A stretch of 39,543 nt of DNA, from contig JALEIQ010000213.1 of the NCBI GenBank assembly GCA_022769795.1, positions 1 through 39,543 on the forward strand, in the 5' to 3' direction. Under the pieces are notes generated by a model. That model saw only the letters and a program-made list of their open reading frames with translations, did no database searches and was not told the origin of the DNA. Position 1 is the first letter of the stretch. Each line of letters starts with the position of its first letter. This DNA is from Clostridiales bacterium. GTDB taxonomy: Bacteria; Bacillota; Clostridia; Christensenellales; Aristaeellaceae. The translations under genes and the position numbers were made by a program. Below are positions 17,935 through 27,621 of the stretch, in pieces.

Positions 17935-18873
17935 ATGTATGACGTGCTTATCATCGGCGGCGGGCCGGGCGGCTATACCGCCGCGCTGTACTGCGCGCGG
18001 GCGGGGCTTTCCACCCTGCTGATGGAAAAGCTGGCAACAGGCGGGCAGCTGGCGCAAACCGGCCAGGTGGATAACTACCCGGGCTTTCCCGACGGCATAG
18101 ACGGCTTCGCGCTGGCCCAGCGCATGCGTCAGGGCGCGGAACGCTTCGGCGCGCATACGCGCATGGCCGAGGTCACGGGCGCACGGCTCTCAGGGCCCGT
18201 GAAAACCCTCTCCACCTCCGAAGGCGACGTGCAGGGGCGGGCGGTTATCATCGCCACAGGCGCGGCTCCCAGGTTGCTGGGCCTAGAAAACGAGCATGCG
18301 CTCACCGGGCGCGGCGTAAGCTACTGCGCCGCATGCGACGGCATGCTCTACAAGGGCAGGAATGTGGTCGTCGTGGGAGGCGGCAACACCGCCGCCGAGG
18401 ACGCGCTGACACTAAGCCGCGTTGCCAAAAGCGTCGCCGTCATTCACCGGCGCGATACGCTGCGCGCCTCCAAAATCTACCACGCGCCGCTCATGGCCGC
18501 GCCCAACGTGCGCTTTTTCTGGAACAGCGCCGTGGAGGAACTGCTGGGAAACGAACGCCTGACCGGGCTTAGGTTCAAAAACATGCAAACCGGCGCGTCC
18601 TTTTCCCTTTCGGCGGACGGCCTGTTCGTGGCCATTGGCCGCGTTCCGGAAACCGCGTTTCTGCAGGGCAGCCTGCCCCTGGCCCCGGATGGCGCCATCC
18701 TTGCGGATGAAACCACCCGCACCGCCCTGCCGGGCGTGTTTGCCGTTGGCGACGTGCGGGCCAAAGCCATGCGCCAAATCGTTACCGCCGCCGCGGACGG
18801 GGCCGTCGCCTGCCATTATGCCGAAAGCTACCTTGCCAGTCTTGCGCAACAGGAAAAAAGCGCCCTGGCCTGA
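17935..18873 (+). CDS. trxB: Thioredoxin reductase-like NAD(P)/FAD oxidoreductase
   Basis: MYDVLIIGGGPGGYTAALYCARAGLSTLLMEK, GVSYCAACDGMLYKGRNVVVVGGGNTAAEDAL (CxxC within CAAC), GVFAVGDVRAKAMRQIVTAAADGAVA. Confidence 0.92.
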   Translation: MYDVLIIGGGPGGYTAALYCARAGLSTLLMEKLATGGQLAQTGQVDNYPGFPDGIDGFALAQRMRQGAERFGAHTRMAEVTGARLSGPVKTLSTSEGDVQGRAVIIATGAAPRLLGLENEHALTGRGVSYCAACDGMLYKGRNVVVVGGGNTAAEDALTLSRVAKSVAVIHRRDTLRASKIYHAPLMAAPNVRFFWNSAVEELLGNERLTGLRFKNMQTGASFSLSADGLFVAIGRVPETAFLQGSLPLAPDGAILADETTRTALPGVFAVGDVRAKAMRQIVTAAADGAVACHYAESYLASLAQQEKSALA

Positions 18874-18935
18874 TTTTCCTTTGTGGGTTTCAGACCGGCG
18901 CCGGTTCTATGTTCTTTTCAGCGAAAGCGCGCTTC

Positions 18936-19454
18936 TCAGCAATAGGGCGTTCCTTTGGATTGGGCTTCGTCAAGGCCCAGGTACGGCCAAAAGCCCTTCT
19001 GCACAATCAAGACGGGCGGGTCTATGCGAAGCATTTGCACCAATTCGTCCCGCGTCGCCCAGCGGTAGCCCTCCGTTTCGCCGGGCTGCAATACAATTTC
19101 GTCCTTTGCTCCCTCTATCTCGCATAAGAAGCCCTCGTACATGGTATGAGGGCCTTTGCGCGCATACAGCCTTGTAAGCCGCCCCGCGCGTATGCCCGTT
19201 TCCTCGTACAGCTCGCGCCGCGCGGCCTGCTCCCCCGTTTCGCCCTTGAGGGCGCTGCCGCCCGCGCTGGCCTCGTACACGCCGGGCCAGGTTTCCTTAC
19301 CGGCGGCGCGCTTCATCAGCAAATAGGTTCCGTCCGCATGCCTTACCAGCACGCAGCATACAATGTGATACAGCCCCTTTGGCACCGGCTGCCCGCGCAC
19401 CAGGTCGCGCCCCGCCAGGCTACCATCCTCCAAATATGCGTCCCAAAGCTCCAT
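18936..19454 (-). CDS. NUDIX hydrolase
   Basis: MELWDAYLEDGSLAGRDLVRG...; Nudix box GSALKGETGEQAARRELYEETGI. Confidence 0.9.
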   Translation of the reverse strand: MELWDAYLEDGSLAGRDLVRGQPVPKGLYHIVCCVLVRHADGTYLLMKRAAGKETWPGVYEASAGGSALKGETGEQAARRELYEETGIRAGRLTRLYARKGPHTMYEGFLCEIEGAKDEIVLQPGETEGYRWATRDELVQMLRIDPPVLIVQKGFWPYLGLDEAQSKGTPYC

Positions 19455-19525
19455 TTGGCTTGCTTCCTCCCATAAAACATGCGGCGGGCAGCGCTTTGGC
19501 CACCCGCCGCGCATTTCCAAAAAGG

Positions 19526-19996
19526 CTATTGCGCGTCCCACACCATTTGATAATAGTCCAATTTCTCATAGCCCAGCCGCTCATACAGGCGTATGGCGCG
19601 TTCGTTATCGGGCTCAACCTCCAAGCGGATACGCCTGCAATCCGGGTAGCGCGCCTTTACCCAGTTAAGCGCCTCGCTGCCCAGGCCCTTCCCCTGGAAG
19701 GGCTCCAGCACGCTTAGCTCCTCCACCCAAATGGCCTGACCGCCCGGCTCCTGGGAAAAGGTTTTGGCAATCAGCATATAGCCCGCTGCCTCTCCCCCAT
19801 ATTCCAGAAGAAAGCCGTCCACATACACATCGGAACGCATCATCTCATCAAAGGTGCGCTCCATATACGAGCGCGGAATGGGCTTGAGCACGGCGGGCGA
19901 GCGGTAAAACGCCTCCGCCATGCTCAGGTACAGCGCCCTGTCCGCCTCGGTAAAGCGGCGGATGGAAAGCTCACCGGTTTGCGTACATTTGCTCAT
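19526..19996 (-). CDS. GNAT family N-acetyltransferase
   Basis: SIRRFTEADRALYLSMAEAFY...VEELSVLEPFQGKGLGSEALNWV...RLEVEPDNERAIRLYERLGYEKLDYYQMV. Confidence 0.9.
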   Translation of the reverse strand: MSKCTQTGELSIRRFTEADRALYLSMAEAFYRSPAVLKPIPRSYMERTFDEMMRSDVYVDGFLLEYGGEAAGYMLIAKTFSQEPGGQAIWVEELSVLEPFQGKGLGSEALNWVKARYPDCRRIRLEVEPDNERAIRLYERLGYEKLDYYQMVWDAQ

Positions 19997-20990
19997 AATA
20001 TGTTTGATACTCCCCTTCCAAAATGCGTTCCCACCAGCCGCGGTTCTCCAAATACCAGCGGATGGTGCGGCAGATGCCGTCCTCAAAGGTGGTCTGCGGT
20101 AGCCAACCCAGCTCGGTATGAATCTTAGTGGGGTCGATGGCGTAGCGGCGGTCGTGGCCCGGACGGTCTGTTACATAAGTAATCAGACTTTCCGGCTTTT
20201 TCAGCTCCTTTAGAATAGTACGCACCACGTCGATGTTCGTGCGCTCGTTATGGCCGCCCACGTTGTATACCTCGCCCTCACGACCCATGCGCATCACCAG
20301 GTCAATCGCCGCGCAGTGATCCTCCACATACAGCCAGTCGCGCACGTTTTCACCCTTGCCGTACACAGGCAGGGGCTGATCCGCTAGGGCGCGGGAAATC
20401 ATCAGCGGAATCAGCTTTTCCGGGAAATGATAAGGCCCGTAGTTGTTGGAGCAGCGGGTGATGCTCACCGGCAGCCGGAAGGTGCGGGCATAGGCCAGCA
20501 CCAGCAAATCCGCCCCGGCCTTGCTGGCCGAATAGGGCGAGGAGGTATGAAGCGGCGTTTCCTCGGTAAAGAACAGGTCGGGGCGGTCCAGCGGCAAATC
20601 GCCGTACACCTCGTCGGTGCTCACCTGATGATAGCGCCTCACGCCGTGCTTGCGGCAGCTTTCCAACAGCACCTGCGTGCCCATTACGTTGGTGCGCACA
20701 AACACGCAGGGATCCATCACGGAGCGGTCCACATGGGTTTCCGCCGCGAAGTTGACCACGATCTCCGGCTTTTCCTCCGCAAATAACGCGTCCACATTCT
20801 CCGTATCGGCAATATCGCCGCGCACAAAGCGGAAGCGCTGCTCCTTGAGGGCGCCGTCCAGGTTTTCCAGGTTGCCCGCATAGGTAAGCTTATCCAAGCA
20901 CACCACCCTATCCTCGGGATGATGCTTCAGCAAATAATAGATGAAATTAGAGCCGATAAAGCCCGCTCCGCCCGTTACAAGAATGGTCAT
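19971..20990 (-). CDS. rfbB: dTDP-glucose 4,6-dehydratase
   Basis: MTILVTGGAGFIGSNFIYYLLKHHPEDRVVCLDKLTYAGNLENL...YHQVSTDEVYGDLPL...SITRCSNNYGPYHFPEKLIPLMI. Confidence 0.96.
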   Translation of the reverse strand: MTILVTGGAGFIGSNFIYYLLKHHPEDRVVCLDKLTYAGNLENLDGALKEQRFRFVRGDIADTENVDALFAEEKPEIVVNFAAETHVDRSVMDPCVFVRTNVMGTQVLLESCRKHGVRRYHQVSTDEVYGDLPLDRPDLFFTEETPLHTSSPYSASKAGADLLVLAYARTFRLPVSITRCSNNYGPYHFPEKLIPLMISRALADQPLPVYGKGENVRDWLYVEDHCAAIDLVMRMGREGEVYNVGGHNERTNIDVVRTILKELKKPESLITYVTDRPGHDRRYAIDPTKIHTELGWLPQTTFEDGICRTIRWYLENRGWWERILEGEYQTYYEQMYANR

Positions 20991-21000
20991 ATGCTTCTCC

Positions 21001-21903
21001 TTATTCCGTAATGTTGTTGTCATAGAGGATGCGTCCCTCGGCCACGCGCTTCAAATGCTCGCCATAGGGCGATTTGCCATAGCGCTGCGCGCTGAGCAAC
21101 AGCATATTACGGTCAATCCAGCCCTTGTTGTAGGCAATTTCCTCCAAAGCGGCAATTTTCACACTCTGACGCTTCTCAATCAGCTGCACAAAATTGGCTG
21201 CGTCCATCAGGCTGTCCATGGTGCCGGTATCCAGCCAGGCAAAGCCGCGCCCCATCACCTTGGCGTTCAGCGACCCGTCCCGCAGGTACAAATCGTTAAG
21301 CGTGGTGATTTCAAGCTCGCCCCGCGCGCTGGGCTTAACCTGCTTTGCCAGTTCCACCACGCGCTTATCGTAAAAATACAGGCCGGTGATGCAGTAATTG
21401 CTCTTGGGATGCGCGGGCTTTTCCTCCACGCTCAGCACCTTGCCGGTTTTATCAAACTCCACGATGCCAAAGCGCTCGGGATCATTCACATAATAGCCGA
21501 AGATGGTCGCCTTGCCGTTTTCGGCGTTCTCCACAGCTTCGCGCAGCATGCCGGAAAAGCCGTTGCCATAGAAGATGTTATCGCCCAGCACCATGGCGCA
21601 GGGCTCGCCCGCGATAAAGCTTTCGCCAATCAAAAACGCCTGCGCCAGCCCGTCGGGAGAGGGCTGCACCGCATATTGCAGCGACAGGCCAAACTGGCTG
21701 CCATCGCCCAGCAGGGCCTGGAAGCGCGGGGTATCCACCGGCGTGGAAATAATCAGAATGTCCCGGATGCCCGCCAGCATGAGCGTGGAAAGCGGGTAGT
21801 AAATCATGGGCTTGTCGTACACAGGCAGAAGCTGCTTGGATGTAACCATGGTGAGGGGATACAGGCGCGTGCCGGCGCCGCCCGCCAGAATGATGCCTTT
21901 CAT
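21001..21903 (-). CDS. rfbA: Glucose-1-phosphate thymidylyltransferase
   Basis: [55 protein letters not shown]. Confidence 0.97.
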   Translation of the reverse strand: MKGIILAGGAGTRLYPLTMVTSKQLLPVYDKPMIYYPLSTLMLAGIRDILIISTPVDTPRFQALLGDGSQFGLSLQYAVQPSPDGLAQAFLIGESFIAGEPCAMVLGDNIFYGNGFSGMLREAVENAENGKATIFGYYVNDPERFGIVEFDKTGKVLSVEEKPAHPKSNYCITGLYFYDKRVVELAKQVKPSARGELEITTLNDLYLRDGSLNAKVMGRGFAWLDTGTMDSLMDAANFVQLIEKRQSVKIAALEEIAYNKGWIDRNMLLLSAQRYGKSPYGEHLKRVAEGRILYDNNITE

Positions 21904-21950
21904 GGCTTGGGTACTCCTTTCACTTTTGTACGGGAACAGCCGCTGCTGGT

Positions 21951-21979
21951 ATTATACCCGTTTAAGCGCGTGATGTAAA
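21951..21979 (-). promoter_or_regulatory. Sigma-A-type promoter for rfbA-rfbB
   Basis: - strand TTTACA-17 nt-TATAAT. Confidence 0.6.
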
Positions 21980-22037
21980 GGCGGGCATGGGCGCGCGGCA
22001 GCCCCTTGCATGCGCCGCCGCGCGCGCCGTCCCGTCA

Positions 22038-23153
22038 TTATTTCAAATTTTCCGGGTTCAGCGCCTTTAGCTCGTCGGGCACAAACAGGCCGTCCTTGCG
22101 GATGAGCTCGCCGTCAAAGTATATTTCTCCGCCGCCGTATTCGGGTGTTTGAATGCACACCAGATCCCAATGGATGGCGCTCTTGTTGCCGTTGGGGCAT
22201 TCATCGTAGCAGTTGCCGGGCGTAAAGTGGAAGCTCCCGGCAATTTTCTCGTCAAACAGGGTATCCTTGATGGCCTTGGTAATGTAGGGATTCACGCCAA
22301 TAGCGAACTCGCCCACATAGCGCGCGCCCTCGTCGGTATCAAAAATCTGGTTGGAGCGCGCGGTATCGCTGCTGGTGGCCTCCATAATTTTGCCATTCTG
22401 AAACACAAGGCGCGTGCGTTCAAACACGCTGCCCTGATACAAGCTTGGCGTGTTGTACTGCAAAACGCCGTTCACGCTGTCGCGAACGGGCGCGGAGAAC
22501 ACCTCGCCATCGGGGATGTTCAGCTTGCCGTCGCACTTGATGGCCGGCATGCCCTTGATGGAGAAGGTCAAATCCGTTCCCGGGCCCACGATATGCACCT
22601 GATCGGTACGCTCCATGCGGCTGACCAGCGCGTCCATGGCGCGGCTCATCTTGCCATAGTCCAGGGTGCACACGTCAAAGTAGTGATCCTCAAAGGCTTC
22701 TATGCTGGTTTCGGCCAGCTGCGCCATGGCCGCCGTGGGATAGCGCAGCACAACCCAGCGGGTATCCGGCACGCGGATTTGGCTGTGCACGGGCTGGCTG
22801 TAGTACTGCATGTACAGGCGCATTTTCTCCGCGGGAACATCCGCCTTTTCATAGCTGTTATCTCCCGCGCGAATGCCGATGTACGCATTCACATGGCGCA
22901 TGCGGTCCGCGTCCACGCGGGCCTCCTCCTGCCATTTTTCCTTGGTGCCGCCCAGCAGCAGCGCGCGCTCCACCGCCGCGTCGCGCAAAACCACAATGGG
23001 CTCCGCGCCCACCTCATAGGCTTCGCGCACCAGCGCGGTCACAAAATCGCGCTCCGGGCCAAAGTTTTCAATCAGCACCCGCTCGCCCGCCTTCAGCGCG
23101 CACGAGTACCGTATTAGCTGCCTGCTCAGTTTGTCCAGTCTGGGATCCCTCAT
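22038..23153 (-). CDS. M29 family aminopeptidase
   Basis: MRDPRLDKLSRQLIRYSCALKAGERVLIENFGPE...GEVFSAPVRDSVNGVLQYN...GARYVGEFAIGVNPYI...GNCYDECPNGNKSAIHWDLV. Confidence 0.88.
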   Translation of the reverse strand: MRDPRLDKLSRQLIRYSCALKAGERVLIENFGPERDFVTALVREAYEVGAEPIVVLRDAAVERALLLGGTKEKWQEEARVDADRMRHVNAYIGIRAGDNSYEKADVPAEKMRLYMQYYSQPVHSQIRVPDTRWVVLRYPTAAMAQLAETSIEAFEDHYFDVCTLDYGKMSRAMDALVSRMERTDQVHIVGPGTDLTFSIKGMPAIKCDGKLNIPDGEVFSAPVRDSVNGVLQYNTPSLYQGSVFERTRLVFQNGKIMEATSSDTARSNQIFDTDEGARYVGEFAIGVNPYITKAIKDTLFDEKIAGSFHFTPGNCYDECPNGNKSAIHWDLVCIQTPEYGGGEIYFDGELIRKDGLFVPDELKALNPENLK

Positions 23154-24351
23154 GGTTTTTTTGCCTCCCAAAATGCTTTATCATTCGATTCGCCGCCCTG
23201 GCCACGGGCTGTTCCAGGCCATAGGTGGCGGTCATCGCAACAAGGATAGATACGCTGAAGCACAAAACCGTATAGCCCCACTGCTGCGGGGCGGAGGCGT
23301 GCAGCGCGTTTGTGTCCAGAAACCACGCCTGCCGCATCTGCACCGCCAAAATCTGGTGCCAGATATACAGGTTCATGGAAATCACGGAGAGGAAGCGCAT
23401 CAGCCGGTTATCCAGCAGCTTTTGAAGCGCGCGCGGCGCATGCGCGGCGGCCAGCATCATACCAAGCAGCGTCAGCGCAAACGGGAACCGAAGCGCCATC
23501 TGCGACAGGCGAAGCGCCGCCTGCCCCCGCGCGCTTGCCGCGGACTGCGCCCCAAGCAGCTGGCACACGAAAACGCATCCCGCTGCAAACACCGCCACGC
23601 AGGCCCATTGCAGCGCCCGCCTCGCGGGCGGATCAAGCCTTGCAACCGGTTCCCGCGCGCGGCAATAGCCCATCGCCCCCAGCATGCCCAGCGCGTATAC
23701 ATCCAGAAACGACGGCAGCTGGTTCACCAGCATGGCGGTATCCGCCGCAAAGCGGCATACGCAGAAGCGGTACGCCCATCCCGCCGCCGCCATAACGCAC
23801 AGGGTAAGCGCCGGGCGCTTTTGCGCGGCGCGCGCCAGCCAGGGAAAGAGAAGGTAAAACTGCATCTCCACCGCGATGGTCCACAGCGCGCCGTTCAGCG
23901 GCGTATACAGATAGGTTTGCGGCCAAAATGGAAAGAGAAACGTAAGATGCGTCAGCACATCCCAGGCAAGCGCCTTGGGCGACGCATACGCTCCCTGCGG
24001 CAGGGCAAACAGGCACAGCGCCAGCAGCACCGCCGCCAGGTATGAGGGGATGATGCGAAGCGTGCGCTTCCAATAAAACTGCCCGGGCCGCGGCACAGGC
24101 GTGCCCTCCGCCGTTTGCCTGGCGTAGGGCAGGTACAGCAGGAAGCCGCTAAGCAGCATCATGCCATCCACAAACAAATAGCTGGAACGGGTAAAAAAGT
24201 CAAAGCCATAGAGCCGTCCAAACAGCTTGAACCACTGGGGCAGCCAGCTCTGCTGCCAAATATGGTAATTGACCACAAACAGCACCATCAGAGCCCGAAA
24301 GCCATACAATACGCCAATCTCCAGCCTGTGCTCCCGCTTACTCGGCCGCAT
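23068..24351 (-). CDS. Acyltransferase family 3 (integral membrane)
   Basis: Multi-TM; GFRALMVLFVVNYHIW...LFVDGMMLLSGFLLYLPYAR...FYWKRTLRIIPSYLAAVLLAL. Confidence 0.88.
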   Translation of the reverse strand: MRPSKREHRLEIGVLYGFRALMVLFVVNYHIWQQSWLPQWFKLFGRLYGFDFFTRSSYLFVDGMMLLSGFLLYLPYARQTAEGTPVPRPGQFYWKRTLRIIPSYLAAVLLALCLFALPQGAYASPKALAWDVLTHLTFLFPFWPQTYLYTPLNGALWTIAVEMQFYLLFPWLARAAQKRPALTLCVMAAAGWAYRFCVCRFAADTAMLVNQLPSFLDVYALGMLGAMGYCRAREPVARLDPPARRALQWACVAVFAAGCVFVCQLLGAQSAASARGQAALRLSQMALRFPFALTLLGMMLAAAHAPRALQKLLDNRLMRFLSVISMNLYIWHQILAVQMRQAWFLDTNALHASAPQQWGYTVLCFSVSILVAMTATYGLEQPVARAANRMIKHFGRQKNHEGSQTGQTEQAANTVLVRAEGGRAGAD

Positions 24352-27337
24352 CCGCGCCCTCCGTTTCCACGGGCTGTTCAGGCAAATCCGTACTCTCGGG
24401 GGCGGGCGCGGCCTCTGATGGCTGCGTTTGCGCTTCCTCCGGGGCGGACGTTTCCGCCGGTATAATCTGCGCGCTATCGCCCTCCGGCGGCGTGGCTTCG
24501 GCCTGCGGCAGCTTCCATTCGCCCACGCGGTCGAACTTGTATACCACGTCCTGCCCGTTGCGGATGTCGCGCAGGCTCATGTAGGTTTTATCAATGGCGC
24601 TCAGCTTGTGGGTAATGGTCATTTCCGTTTCGCTAAGGCCGGTGTAGAGGCTAAAGTTGCTCACGCGGTAATACAGCTTTTCCCCAAGCAGATCGCAGGT
24701 GCCGTCCGTGGAAAACACGGCGGTTTTCCCCGTGGTGGACACCCATTCGCCCAGAATCAGGTATGCGCGGCGCTCCAGCTTCTTTTCAGCCGTATCGCGG
24801 TAATCCCCCACACGCTGATAGTAGGGCAGCGCCTCGTAGGGCTTGCCGTCGCGGTAGAGCTGCTCGGCATACTGATAACACGCCTCGTTATAGATTTCCG
24901 GCAAATCCGCATACGCGCCGGATAGCTCATCCATGGAAAACGGCTCCAGAGCCGCCGCCACGCCTGCATAGTCCTTTTGCTCCATCAAATCGCGCGCGGT
25001 CTGCGCCACGGTGCCAAAGTAGGCCTCGTAGCACTCCTCGCTCTGCGCCTTTGCGTCCTCATACGTCCCCAACGCCTGGAACGCCGCGCCCGCGCCAAGC
25101 AGGTCGCCGTTCGCCTTCATCTGTTGGGCCAGCGCATAACGGCAGGCCCGGGCGCGCCCGGCAGCCTCCTCGCTGTCCTCAAGCGTTTCGTAGCGCTCCG
25201 CAGCCCCGGCGTGGTCCCCGCTGGCCTCAAGGGCCGCTGCCTCCTCCATCACAATCGATGCCAGTTCCTCCGCGGCCCTCTTGCTGTTGGGAATGGTGCT
25301 GAACACCGTGGCGGCCCCCTGCGCGTCGCCCGCGTTTTTCAGGCTGAGCCCCTGCTGGTAAATGGCTTCTTCCAGAAGCGACTTGCTATCCTTATAGCCG
25401 CCCAGAGCCTCATAGCCGCTTACGGCGGCGGTGTAGTCGCCCCTTTCAAGCGCCTCGCCCGCCAGGGCATAGCGGCACTGCTTGAGCTTGACGGCGCTGT
25501 CGCGGTGCGTGCCAAGCGCCTCGTAGCGCGCGGCTGCATCCGCATAGCGGCCCGCCTCCAAATCGCTTTCCGCCAGCGCGTAGCGCACAGTGCGCAGGCG
25601 GCGGGCGCTATCCTCAAAGCCGCTGGAAGCAGCCAAATACCCCTCCGCCTCGCTGAGGCGCTCGCCCTCCTGCGCCTCTACGCCCAGGCGGTAATTGCAT
25701 TGCTGCCAAAGAAGCGTTTGTTCCTCGCTCTCCCCTTGCGTGGGTTCCCCCAGGATGGCAAGCGCGCCCGCATAGTCGGCCTGCCCGGCCAGGGCCGCAG
25801 CCTCCTCGTACAGGCACTGTTCCACCTGTCCCTCGCTGTCCAAATATTCCGGAATGGACTGGAACAGCTCGATTGCCTTTTCATAATCTCCGGCGGCCTT
25901 TTTTTCCTGCGCCAGCTGATAAATGCATTCATTTGCTTTGGCCTGCGCGTCGCCGTAATCTCCCGCCAGCAGGTACAGCCGCCCCGCCGTTTCGCGGTCA
26001 TCCTGCGCCAGGGCGCTTTCCGCCATATGGTAATTCGCCTGCTTTACCAGCTCCAAAGCGTCCTCGTAATCGCCCAAAGCGGAAAGCTCCTTTTCCGCCC
26101 CGCTGTAATCGCCCTGGTCAAACAGGGCCTTCCCCTGCCCATACGCGCAGGCGGACAGCTTGTCCGCCGCGTCGCGGTAATCGCTCACGGTTGCAAACAG
26201 GGCGCGCGACACGGCAAAGTTGCCGCCCTGCAAAAGCGCGTCCGCCTGGCGGTAGGTAGCCTCGCGCAGCTTGTCCGCGCTATCCTCGTAATCCTGCAAG
26301 CCCTGGAATTTTTCCGCCGCCAGCTCATAGCTGCCGTCCTCCAGATACAGTTCGCCCAGCTTGTAAGCGGCCTGCTTTTGAAACTGCGCGCTATCCTCGT
26401 AATCGCCCAGGGCCGCGAAGCCTGCCTCGGCCTGCGTAAGCGCCTCCTCGTCCCCGGCGTTCAAACCGGCCTTGGCGGCCTGATAATCGCACTCCAGCAT
26501 AAGCGCCTGCGCGTCACGGTAATTGCCCATGCCGCTGAAAGCCGCCTTCGCCTCGGCATAGCTGCCATTGTCCAGCAGGCCGTGCGCCGCCTGGTAGCGC
26601 ACCGTAGGCAGCACCCACAGTATCATCACGGCGGCAACCGCGGCCGCTGCCGCCACGCCCGAGGCAATCCATGCCGCAATCCGGCGGCGGCGGCGCGTGC
26701 TCGCCCGCTCAATCTCGCGCTTTTGTTGCAGGGCGTTGTTTTCCTCGCGCGCCTTGCGCGCCGCCTGCGCCAGCTTCTGCTCGTGGGCGGCAATCACATG
26801 CGCCACGTTTTCCGGGCTGAAGCTGGCAAACACCGCCTCGCGCCGCCGCTCGCAGCGGCAGCAGCGTTCGCTTTCCAGGGCGTTCGCCCGCCCGCACACG
26901 CACAGCCATATCTGATCCTGCACCTGGGGATACCCCACCGCGTCCTTCCCGGCCACAAAGCGCAGCTCGTCCAGGCCGCGGCCTGCGGGCAGGGCGTTGG
27001 GCGTATAAAAGGCCAACGGCGCGTTGCCTTTGCGCCAGACGCTGGCGTCGTCAAACCACACCTTTTCAATGACCACATCCACGCCTTCCACATCGCGCCA
27101 CTGCGTGGGCAGGAGCATGATGCTGAAGCGCTCCCCCACGCCCGCCTTTAGCCCCTGAATGCGTTCCGTCTGCCGGAATAGGAGCTGATCCTCCTTATCA
27201 AAGCACGCCAGGGTAACCTGGACGGACACCACAACCTTATCGCTGAGGTTGTTCATCACAAAGGTGCACTCCGCGTCGTCCTCCGTAGGCATGGCATACT
27301 GCCACAGCTCCACTGGGCAAGTCAGATCAATTTTCAT
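24338..27337 (-). CDS. Zinc-ribbon/TM protein with ~14 tandem ~37-aa TPR-like repeats
   Basis: CVCGRANALESERCCRC zinc ribbon, TM IAAWIASGVAAAAAVAAVMILWVLP, then repeats of the form F-x-x-L-G-D-Y-x-D-S...Y-x-x-A-x-x-L-x-x-G-x-Y-x-x-A. Confidence 0.85.
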   Translation of the reverse strand: MKIDLTCPVELWQYAMPTEDDAECTFVMNNLSDKVVVSVQVTLACFDKEDQLLFRQTERIQGLKAGVGERFSIMLLPTQWRDVEGVDVVIEKVWFDDASVWRKGNAPLAFYTPNALPAGRGLDELRFVAGKDAVGYPQVQDQIWLCVCGRANALESERCCRCERRREAVFASFSPENVAHVIAAHEQKLAQAARKAREENNALQQKREIERASTRRRRRIAAWIASGVAAAAAVAAVMILWVLPTVRYQAAHGLLDNGSYAEAKAAFSGMGNYRDAQALMLECDYQAAKAGLNAGDEEALTQAEAGFAALGDYEDSAQFQKQAAYKLGELYLEDGSYELAAEKFQGLQDYEDSADKLREATYRQADALLQGGNFAVSRALFATVSDYRDAADKLSACAYGQGKALFDQGDYSGAEKELSALGDYEDALELVKQANYHMAESALAQDDRETAGRLYLLAGDYGDAQAKANECIYQLAQEKKAAGDYEKAIELFQSIPEYLDSEGQVEQCLYEEAAALAGQADYAGALAILGEPTQGESEEQTLLWQQCNYRLGVEAQEGERLSEAEGYLAASSGFEDSARRLRTVRYALAESDLEAGRYADAAARYEALGTHRDSAVKLKQCRYALAGEALERGDYTAAVSGYEALGGYKDSKSLLEEAIYQQGLSLKNAGDAQGAATVFSTIPNSKRAAEELASIVMEEAAALEASGDHAGAAERYETLEDSEEAAGRARACRYALAQQMKANGDLLGAGAAFQALGTYEDAKAQSEECYEAYFGTVAQTARDLMEQKDYAGVAAALEPFSMDELSGAYADLPEIYNEACYQYAEQLYRDGKPYEALPYYQRVGDYRDTAEKKLERRAYLILGEWVSTTGKTAVFSTDGTCDLLGEKLYYRVSNFSLYTGLSETEMTITHKLSAIDKTYMSLRDIRNGQDVVYKFDRVGEWKLPQAEATPPEGDSAQIIPAETSAPEEAQTQPSEAAPAPESTDLPEQPVETEGADAAE

Positions 27338-27395
27338 ACATCTTCCCCCCTATATGCGCAACAGGCACGAGCCGCTGACAACTATAAATGTTACG

Positions 27396-27424
27396 ATTTT
27401 ACCATAATCTATTGTACATGAAAA
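27396..27424 (-). promoter_or_regulatory. Candidate promoter for the repeat protein
   Basis: - strand TTTTCA-17 nt-TAAAAT. Confidence 0.4.
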
Positions 27425-27568
27425 CACTGATAAAGTATAGCCTTTTGGGAAATAAAGTTAGCTTTTACACGGTATTTTTTACAAAGATGTGACGAAAGCG
27501 CCGCTTCCTTCACACAGCCAGACTATGCCGTTTTCTCTGGCGCTTGCCCGGCTTTTCTTTCCCGGCGG

Positions 27569-27610
27569 AAAAAACAGGCCGCCGCGGAAAGCATCCGCAC
27601 GGCGGCCTGT
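27569..27610 (-). terminator. Terminator of the tctCBA unit
   Basis: - strand acaggccgccg...cggcggcctgt stem followed by a T run. Confidence 0.85.
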
Positions 27611-27621
27611 GACCTTGTTTT

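Noticed and set aside
18892-18905. accggcgccggt palindrome between the trxB-like and NUDIX genes
   Set aside because: Short palindrome in GC-rich sequence; could be a weak convergent terminator but could be chance
19971-21903. rfbA-rfbB as a full dTDP-rhamnose or surface polysaccharide locus
   Set aside because: rfbC, rfbD and glycosyltransferases are not present in the window; only two conserved steps are visible, so no special claim is made
21990-22028. GC-rich inverted repeat between rfbA promoter and the M29 gene
   Set aside because: Only about 9 bp match cleanly and there is no U tract; too weak to call a terminator
24977-27151. 724-aa + strand ORF opposite the repeat protein
   Set aside because: Antisense shadow of a repetitive high-GC gene; its apparent periodicity mirrors the 37-aa repeats on the - strand
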